Position numbers and translations under genes: made by a program. Below the pieces are notes generated by a model that had not been told where the DNA came from, did not search any database, and was given only the letters and a program-made list of their open reading frames with translations. Shown in pieces: positions 55,610 to 64,000 of a DNA stretch of 64,000 nucleotides. How positions within the stretch are numbered: the first letter of the stretch is position 1; each line of letters starts with the position of its first letter. Origin of the DNA: Diphasiastrum complanatum (Eukaryota; Streptophyta; Lycopodiopsida; Lycopodiales; Lycopodiaceae); NCBI GenBank assembly GCA_029204225.1, contig CM055095.1, positions 29,146,845 to 29,210,844 on the forward strand, written 5' to 3'.

Positions 55610-56976
55610 ATGCAAATCTTGCCTTTCATTTTAGCCAGAAATCAACGAAACCAAATTTCCTCCTTCTGCTCGTCGACTCCTATGCCTAGTCCTCCTGCCA
55701 GGAAGGATATTGCTTCCGCATCATTCCTTGTCCGTCGACAAAGACCTCCAACCACAACAAATTATGTCAGCAGTCCTCCATCCTCAAAGTGAAGGATCTC
55801 AATGTTGTTGTAGGAAAAATTGTTGTCGAGGAGGAGATTGAGTCCAGTGCTGGAAAGTTTTACAAAGAACTACTTGTTCGATTCCCTGTTGATCCCAAGG
55901 ACTCATTTTTGGATTCAAAGAGACATTTTGTTCGACGAATACATAGCGAAAAAGATAGATGATCTTAGAGGACAATTTATTTTTTGTATAGATGAGATTA
56001 ATTATAAAAACTTTATAAATCCTCAACATTGTAATGAGTTGAAAGAGGAGACCTCTGACACCTCGGACCTAGTTATTGAGGCTGGAGTAATGTACTTTGT
56101 ACATAAATATACATATGGTGTCATGAGAAACATTGAACTTGTTTATCCTTATTTTGGGCATTCACTGGATACTGAAACCAGTAGAAAATTTGTTATGACG
56201 CTACAGGTGGAGGCAAATGTCTTCATCTTTCCATACTGTAAAAAGTAAGTTGCTCCCATTTATTTAAGAGTTTGCTTTTGTTATGTAAAATTTTTATTAC
56301 TCATTGGTCTTTATTTGTTGGCTGGAAACATTGGAGTGTCCATATAATTTCTTTCAAAGTGGATTCAACTGGAAGTTGCACCCCTGTGTGCATGAAAATG
56401 AATTCCTTGAATGGCACCCACTCAGATGTGGACCCCATGTGATGGTGGAGCTACTGCCTAGGCCCGATGGGACAAACATAAATTGTTGATGTGAAGGTAA
56501 GGAGATCTTTTCACTCATCTTTTCAATTACAGGTTATCATGCAATTAACACTTTTATTGACCTCTAAATTAACAACTATACTTTGTAATATTTCAATCCT
56601 CCCAGCAAGACAATGCATTCAGTTGTAGATGGTTTTGCATTTGTAATATAGAATCATTCTTGGAGTGGTACACGACGCAACCCTCCTATCCTGATATATG
56701 TGAGGTAGACTTTGTTTAGTCCAGTATTCTGATGTTATTGTAATGGATTACTTTTAAAATATTGTTTACCAAGACGATCTATTAATTCAACAATATTTTT
56801 TTACAGTTTCGATGTCCTGAGATATCGATGAACTGTATATACGAGTTCCGACAGGAGATGTTTTTGATTCTACTATCGCACACAAGGTCCCGCCCAGCTC
56901 CATCAAAAGAAGAAGAACGCGATTATGGGTTTCCCGTTATAGAGAACACCAATCCTCCCACCTTGGTGGAAATGTA
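55610..56976 (+). pseudogene. unrecognised gene-like exon series
   Basis: I do not recognise the family. Protein-like text comes in pieces separated by plausible introns. They are: a P/S/T-rich start (PSPPARKDIASASFLVRRQR, 55690-55750); LRGQFIFCIDEINYKNFINP and FVMTLQVEANVFIFPYCKK ending at donor AAG|GTAAGT (56247); FNWKLHPCVHENEFLEWHPL and CGPHVMVELLPRPDG (56360-56470); IESFLEWYTTQPSYPDICE ending at GAG|GTAGAC (56702); and, after acceptor TTTACAG, FRCPEISMNCIYEFRQEMFL to NPPTLVEM and a stop (56807-56976). A stop after TNINC (56487) and frame conflicts near 55800 suggest a pseudogene. Otherwise the splice-like borders look real. Confidence 0.4.
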
Positions 56977-59639
56977 AAGATGTGTATATAGATACATAAT
57001 GATTTGTTTATAGAAAGCTCACTTACAATTAAAAATTATCACACTGGATGATACATAGAAGATAAAGATATATAGAAAAATACACACAACAACTGTTAGT
57101 GAAACCTTTGAAATGGATCGACCACCAGATGAAACCTTGAAGTCTAAAATTCTACCTTTCCACAAGCTCCTAAAATCCATATTTGATTTGATTTTTTTAC
57201 GAAAAGCACCTCTTGATGAGGATGCATTAATACCCATTGAAATTTTCTATACACACATGGTATCCAAGAGCCATCAAAGTATTTTTCATTACAACCAGAA
57301 ACTGATGCCAAGATGAATAGCAAAGTTTCAAACAAAAATAGTATCATACAAGTATGAGAATAAGAAACCAACTTTTAACAAATGTTCATCGTCTTCCCAA
57401 AACCACATATGTTAGTCTATCTATGGTTACTTCAAAATAGACTTATGTTAACCACAAGTGTCATGTCTTGGGCAATTGGGAAACTTGCGAGCAGCAAGCA
57501 CGGTCCAATCACAAGTCAAGACCTTGTCCGGTGGGAGTTTTGAATTGTACAAAAATATGGCCGGAAAGCTGTAAAAGAAATTTGATCGGCAAAGGTATAT
57601 CACAGGTGTAAATACATAATTGGGCAATGTGTACATCGAATAGTCAAATAGTAAAAAATATCATCTTGACATAAGGCCCTTTTGGTGCTTGAACTACCTC
57701 TAATGTTGTTACAATAGCTTACTTTCTCATTTTCAAGGCTCACCAAGTGTCACTTCTGGCAACTTTGATCGTTCATTTGCCAATGGTCGATTCATGTTAG
57801 CATATATTGATATATCATTTAGAAAATGTTCATTGTTTGAATATATGCTATAGCTCATTGAGCCATCACTTGCCTTTTGATCATTTTTTCAAACCTTTTT
57901 CTGGTCAATTTTCACTATATAATCACTCGCTAGTTTAGATATTGATTATTTGACTAACAATGAAAATAATTATTCACTTTGGTAGCCAAATCTGAGATCC
58001 ACTAACTACTATTGTTATAAAAGATCTATATGGAGTAATCAAAATTTTTGTAAAAGCTATAAATTTTGATGATCATAGTATGATAGAGTAGGTTCACTTT
58101 GAATAAATTTGAGGTAAACATTTACTACTTTAATTCAATAAAAAGTCATCTATCTTTGTTAGGCCATTATTGTGAAGCTCATGAGGTCTCATTTTGAAGG
58201 CAAAGCTTAAACAAAATTTTATATTGCATTTTGATAAACTTGACCTTTTTGCTTTTCCAGTACGGCCAATCTCATTTATGCCAATGGGTTGCTAGTAGAT
58301 ATATGAGTCTACATTGAATAAATCCATCAAAGTTTGATGCAAAGAGAAATCCTATCAGGCTCAACTACTTAAAAGCACGTGAAGTATATGGAGATGATCG
58401 TCCAAATGAGTCATTGATGTTGAAAATTAAAAAGCCATCTACCTTGACTTTTGGGGTCTGATGAAATTTCCATCATGCATGTAGTTGTAGAACTTGAAAA
58501 GGCCAAAAATGGCTTGGTAGGAACTCGAGCAAATCCACATGCATAAAATCAAGTTTGCCAAATGTGACATGCAAAGCAAACTCAAACTTGTATTGGCACA
58601 TGCATGAACATTTGTACATATGTATTCTAGAACATGACACATGTAGGAAAAATATAGATGAAGTTGCATTTCTCAACATGCAAAGTTGTAGGTGTCAAAT
58701 TTTTGGTAGAAATTACTCTTAGAAGTGGACCAATGAGATTCAAGGCTTGATCTACCTCGAGCTAGTACCGTTCACTATGTATGTACGTGAGTTCTCTCAC
58801 TATTTTGATGATGAATCAAGCATTGAAGCCATTCTCTAGTCATTTTGGATTTTTGTGTTGTAAGCTTGAAATGTCCATTCTCTCTCTACTTGAGGAGAAG
58901 GCTTTGCTCATATATTAATTTTCTTTGTACTTTTCCCACACGTGTGAAAGTAATCAATTATTGATTATTAGATTGTGATTTAGCCATATAATCTAGAGAT
59001 AGATCTTGTTTTTCAAGCTACAATTGATCTATGTGCAGACACAAAGCTTAGGAAGATCATTCACACCTTGAAAGTACATCCCACGTGTGAACTTCTGGAA
59101 ATTTCATAATTGAGATTTCAATCTTTGTCTCACACAACACCAAAGATTAGTATTTCAAATTGGACATGCAAGAATGCCAAAATTAGGAGGCACTTGAATT
59201 GAATTCATCATTAGATTCAAAACCACACAGATCCATTCTTGCAATTAGGTGGAGTTAGAATGGAATAAGAAAAAACAAATGCTCGAGGACTACTTTAAGT
59301 GGATCACAAAACTCAAAGAGCCAGAGTTGCTACCTAAGAAAGTTTTCCTTTTCAAAAGCTTGTGCATGTTATCAAGAAAGTCAATGAGAGTGAAATGATG
59401 GACATTAATGCTAATAGCTAAAACAAGACAAACATAAATAGCACATATTTAATAAAAGGCTTCCAAAGAGGATGATAATCATGCCTTCAAGTATGATGTA
59501 GATCAATTTCTCATGGCTTGGAAAAACTGTATTCATAAAATAAAAGAAAACATGAACCCCACAAAGTCTATTGCATATAATTGGTCTTAGTTATGATTTG
59601 AATCACATGTTTTAAAATCAATGAGGTATAAATTGACAA
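56977..59639. other. mostly non-coding
   Basis: Minus-strand frames at 57019-57371 and 57448-57636 (PPDKVLTCDWTVLAARKF) look mildly protein-like but match nothing I know. The remainder is AT-rich without structure. Confidence 0.4.
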
Positions 59640-60055
59640 TACATCAAGCAATCTAACAATCTCCCATAAAGAGTGGCAAATATCACATAGAATCAATGGC
59701 TCAAGCCCTACAATCAATAGCAAAGGCAAGAGTATCTCTCACGAAGAGCCCAAGCATTGCAAAATCATAAGCTGAGAAATGAATGTCTCTAGGCCCCACT
59801 TATGCCAAATAGGAACCCCAAATAGAAGCTGTTAGACACTTTGCCTAAGCACATCTGAAATACGGTCATAGGTGGAAAAATAGTGTGCCCTTTTGGAGGA
59901 TTTGTACACCCTTCCAGTAGGACTCTAGTACCAAATAGTAATAGTTGGGCCTTTGGCTAGGTTTAGATGTAAATGCATAAAACAAAGGCTTTTAGGCTTC
60001 AAAATGGATGTAGGCTTTGTACTACACATAAGCGTATTGACCGACTACTCCATAA
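59640..60055 (-). repeat. LTR relic related to the gypsy LTR at 9384-9791
   Basis: Shared landmarks in the same order: AATAGTGTGCCC, a GGGCC(T/A)TTGG block, ATGCATAAA with AAGGC words, and the end ACTCCATAA followed by CTCTCTTCCAC, a polypurine tract on the minus strand (GTGGAAGAGAG). The left boundary is uncertain. Similarity is moderate, so this is a diverged relative, oriented leftward like the other two gypsy copies. Confidence 0.5.
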
Positions 60056-61706
60056 CTCTCTTCCACTAAAAAATATTACTCCCAATGTGGAAAGTAAAAA
60101 AATAGCTTCAAGGAAGTACAACATTCCTAGCAAGTGAGGTATGTGTAGATTATAATTGATGCTGGATCTAAACTACGAGAAATGACGGTGTGAAAATACA
60201 AGGTTGCAAAAAAATGGCTCCAAACATGTAAATACCAAGCAAGTTGTACTAGCCAAGGATGCCAAAGAAACTATTTCAATAGGAACATTTTGGCATCAAC
60301 TTGGAAAGACCAATGTTATACCAATAGAAATATTGCTAGTATATGTAGACTCAAAGACAACACTAGTGGATCAAGTCGCAATACACCATACATAGGTTTT
60401 TGGAAGAAGGATGTTGTAGCCCTGATGCATAAAAGTAAGCAACACCACAAGCCATTAACTAGTATGATAAACCAAGTTGACCACCTGAAACGTATCAATA
60501 GAAACCATAGAAGGCTGAAGGAAGCAAAATTCAAAAATAGCCCAAATGATCCCAAAACCATAGATGCTTAGTAGTAATGAGAACAAATATTGTAGAAGAG
60601 AGATTCCAAGGAACCCACACCTGAGCTATAATGTTTGATAGTCGAATGGAAAACAATGATAGAATCAATTAGGCCACCCTCATACATGTAACCATTAGAA
60701 AGTCAAATGCAAAGAAGATGCAAAGGATCTCGATGTGGCAAGGATGACATGTGATGGGATTGCCATCCAAAGCAAGAGACCAATGTAGCACATCTCTTCT
60801 AATTAGGGTAGGCAACATGTGAAAGTACTATACTTTAGGACCATAAATGGATCTACAAAAGATCCACAAGAGTGATTGGATGCTTGCTTAACAATCTATC
60901 AAAAAACTAGACACAAAAAGTTGATCTAGATTGGCAATTTGACAAACAACAAGCATTAACAATCAAAAGCATTAATCAACATTGAAATCTGAGCCCACAC
61001 ATGGAAGCCACAACCTGTTGTACAGCCTTCAAGCTGAGAAACAAGTAGAAATTTATTTGGTTGCATTTGGATCACAAAAGCTCAATGTACATAGTGGAGT
61101 ACTTGAAATTGCCAATGAGCTCCAAAAATATTTTATCTCCTCACTATGGGAGCTTGGAATAGATAGCAAATTCGACTTCCTTTGTGAAGTTAGGTGGATT
61201 TCCAGCATGTGATAAGGAACGTAACTCAGTCTTTTTGTCCGAAAATAAAACCCTAGTCTATTTCCTAGAGTCATGCTTGGTAGATAGCTAGTTGGTCAAT
61301 TTTCACCTTAAATCTAGGATTTAGGTCCTATAAACTAGGAATCACTACCAAAATGACATGACCAACCCTATGGACTTGACCTAGAGTGGACTTCCACGTG
61401 GCATCTTGGCGTCACATGTGTGTAATCCACTTATGTACAAAATTTACATTATACTACATGGTTTTTGATCAAGCTAGATTTGTCAATTTTTGGCAATTCT
61501 TCACGCGCCTCAAATTTAGCTTGATCTATTTACAATTCTCTTGATAGATGAATGAATGCTTTTAGAAGTTTCTAAAAAATCCAGCTACAAACAAGAAACT
61601 TTTGAGACTCCAATAGAGATTGATGTCCATGAAGGATCTTTCACCAGCTCTTAAAGGATCCCTTACAAGATGTTCCATAAATGTGTCTATATACATGTAG
61701 CACACT
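60056..61706. other. no gene seen
   Basis: Short frames (e.g. 60290-60571 and 60982-61212) have no recognisable motif. The part next to the LTR relic may be the 3' interior of that gypsy, and 61210-61700 may hold the 3' LTR of the copia relic to its right, but neither can be shown. Confidence 0.35.
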
Positions 61707-62950
61707 TCAAAACAAATACATCATGCCAAGCCATGGATTCCAAGGCATTTTGTGCACTTGAAGAACATCAATTGAACTATTAAGTGCATACATAATGTTG
61801 CCAAAGACAGTTTGCCTTGCTTGATCCATATGATTGAGTCTTGATGGCTCCAAAATAATCATGGTTCTTCTTGGAGTCCTCGGGTCTTGAGCTTGCTTCT
61901 CCACTTGACTTGACTCCAAACCATCAATGAATTGAATAAGATGTTGATCCAAATGTGCTTCTTCAAGTTTACAGATCTTCCACTCTTGAAAGATCACATT
62001 TCCACCATTGACAAATTCTTTGGTGGAAAACAAGTAGATTCTACAATCGCTACTTGAAAAGAAAAACACTACCATTATTCCTATCATTGAAATAGGATAA
62101 TCTTTGGTCCTTACATTAAAATGATCATGCTCAAAGTATGTGGACCCAAAGATTTCTAATACAAATGATGTTTCATCTTTTATGACACTATTCAAACTAT
62201 TACGAAAATAGTTATCCAATGAAATTTCTTTATCAACAACAAACATCATAGATCTTAAAGATAAGCAACAAGTAACTCCATGTCTACTAATACTATCCAA
62301 CAAGTATTCAAAGATAGTAGACTCTCCAATGCTCACCATCCTTGCAAAATTCACACTTGAATGTAAAATTTGCATGCAATTTGATGACTCGGCCTTTGTC
62401 ATTGAGGACTTTCTTGGAACTCTCATGCTTTGAGGCTGATCCTCAAGATGTTCCTCCTTTTGATGCTCCTCCTCAATGCAAGCAAGATCACACTTTGCCA
62501 AGATCTCCTCTTGAGTGATCTCCTCCTTTGCCAAGCTCACACTCTCAAAAGCAACACTAGCTTCCAACTTAAACAATCTTACATGTTTACATCCCTTTGC
62601 AATGCAAACATCATTCTTAAAAATGGAACAAACACCATGCTCAAAGTGGACATCCAAGCACTTTCCAAGAGTTGACCAACACTTAGCATATTCTTGGTGA
62701 TTGATGGTACATTAAGGACATTTTCTAGATCCATACTTATTGAGGATTCTAGAAACAAGGAGATGGTACCAACACCATCTATCCTACACTCTTCATCACT
62801 TGTAGTAAAGACAAACTTTTTAGTATCATTGAATGAGTGTAAGGTTAAGAAAAAATCATTTTCACAAGACACGTGGGAGCTAGCCCCACTATCAATCCAC
62901 CAACTTGTGCTCTTAGCCTCTTGTAGCCCTTGAATGAGAAATTGGATTTC
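61707..62950 (-). pseudogene. Ty1/copia protease joined to integrase tail, catalytic core missing
   Basis: The minus strand reads STSWWIDSGASSHVSCENDF at 62920-62860 (copia protease, DSGA active site), then ENVLNVPSITKNMLSVGQLL. In a second frame (62657-61707, 316 codons without a stop) come LDVHFEHGVCSIFKNDVCIA-type text and KHVRLFKLEA, the protease end. An acidic stretch follows (EEITQEEILAKCDLACIEEE). Then EIFGSTYFEHDHFNV and CRIYLFSTKEFVNGGNVIFQ, the C-terminal block of copia integrase (FGxxxFVHDH...KxxFxSxDVxFxE). The HHCC finger and DDE core are absent, replaced by about 120 residues of non-copia-like text. The long open frame is unusual among the decayed relics here. Confidence 0.75.
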
Positions 62951-63306
62951 TCATCTCCATCCTGCAAAGACAATGAACTCATTCTTGCCTTGGTGTGGAG
63001 CATCCTAGTTAAAGTCAAATCTTGCATGAGGATGGGTGCACAAGTTTTTCTCGGATCTGATTTTCAATACGATAATAGTGCAAACTTTATCTCTAGATTA
63101 TATCTTGCTTGGGTATTCAACATGTATTTATATAAAATATAAGTCTTATTCTTATTGAATGCATAATTATTTTCTAATATTGACAACATTCAAAATATCC
63201 CTTGCCAAGTTGTACTACATAGGGCTATAATCTCATCATAAATACACATTCAACAAATGGTAGACTTGTAACTAGGAGTGATTACAACTATGCATGTTCA
63301 AATCCT

Positions 63307-63466
63307 ATCATCTATCGTCATATACCTCACATTTCTAAAATATTAGCTACTCTATTTTAGATTGTAATCAGCACGGGCTACTATTTTATCTTCTATTGTC
63401 AAATACCTCACATTTCTAAAATATTAGCTACTCTATTTTAAATTGTAATCACATAGGCTACTATTA
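63307..63466. repeat. 81-bp direct duplication
   Basis: Two copies (63307-63387 and 63388-63466) share ACCTCACATTTCTAAAATAT and TTAGCTACTCTATTTTA, with a few differences. AT-rich and non-coding. Confidence 0.9.
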
Positions 63467-64000
63467 GATTGACCATAGCATTAGTTTTGACTCTGACTTT
63501 TGTGCTTCTTAAAAAAAGTGATAATGCATCAAAATCACTTATAATTTTTTTTTGTATTTGATAATATATACTTTGCTACTTTTTTGAAAAGTAAGATAAT
63601 AAAACATAGCACCTATGTGGATTTTTATGTTGACTCTTTTCATATGTAAAAAATGTCATTTGAATTGCACGTTCATGAAAAACATTATTTTTCAATAAAT
63701 TTCAATGATTTGAGTAAACTAGTTATACTGTTTCTATTTTCGTGCATAGCCAATTAAATTATCTAACTTAAAAAATGGTTGAATAAAGTAGTTTGAATAA
63801 ATGTTGTTTAAGTATTCTCCTCTCATATTAGATATCTTTTTAGCAAAAGAACCTACTTTGTAAAAGCTATCTTGAATTTTGTACCATCCACACTTTGTAC
63901 CAAGAACATCGCGTCTTGCAATGGATTCTTATTATATTAAGTAGATCAATAAGTTATCTCCTCGTTATTTGCTCATACAACATAAAAATCAATATGATTT
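63467..64000. other. AT-rich, no gene seen
   Basis: No coding signal, no repeat ends. Confidence 0.5.

Overview
This is nuclear DNA of a land plant with a large, repeat-filled genome. The evidence is the set of Ty1/copia and Ty3/gypsy LTR retrotransposons primed by initiator tRNA-Met (repeated TGGTATCAGAGC primer-binding sites), non-LTR and hAT relics, long GA/CT/CA/TA microsatellites, and one plant-type spliced gene with introns of up to about 10 kb. Introns of that size and the kinds of relic suggest a gymnosperm, a fern or another large-genome lineage, but the species cannot be fixed from the sequence. No bacterial-type features, rRNA, tRNA genes or CRISPR arrays were seen.

The main result is a six-exon host gene on the + strand, 23359-53338. 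Its exons (23359-23750, 28417-28509, 33423-33653, 43553-43655, 52733-52962, 53113-53338) join with matching phases and GT-AG borders into an uninterrupted 424-codon frame. The product is a type II membrane protein of the plant GDP-fucose O-fucosyltransferase-like family. Only 1275 bp of the 29980 bp are coding; four introns (4.7, 4.9, 9.9 and 9.1 kb) are stuffed with mobile DNA, while the fifth is 150 bp.

Left arm (1-23358): a copia RT scrap (1-113); a decayed coiled-coil ORF (895-2700) and a small ORF (3076-3405); a copia RT relic (5104-5846); a deleted minus-strand gypsy chromovirus (5847-9791) inserted in a minus-strand copia (9792-11504); and a plus-strand copia integrase relic (11508-16643) split by a complete 4.1-kb non-coding LTR element with perfect target-site duplications (11942-16062). 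Then come the 5' part of a second copia (16644-17868), an unidentified decayed coding stretch (17860-19745), microsatellites, a restriction-like-endonuclease non-LTR relic (20969-21690), a GC-rich duplicated block and the promoter of the fucosyltransferase-like gene.

Introns: intron 1 holds a gypsy RNase H relic and an unidentified minus-strand stretch. Intron 2 holds a gypsy gag-protease-RT relic, an LTR end related to the 11942-16062 element and a 21-bp minisatellite. Intron 3 holds LINE relics and a copia with both LTRs and target duplications (36670-41903). Intron 4 holds a hAT transposase relic, a complex duplication with an embedded RT scrap, and another copia with target duplications (49076-52554). 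Right arm (53339-64000): mostly non-coding, with a gene-like exon series of unknown type (55610-56976), a gypsy LTR relic (about 59640-60055) and a minus-strand copia protease-integrase ORF lacking the catalytic core (61707-62950).
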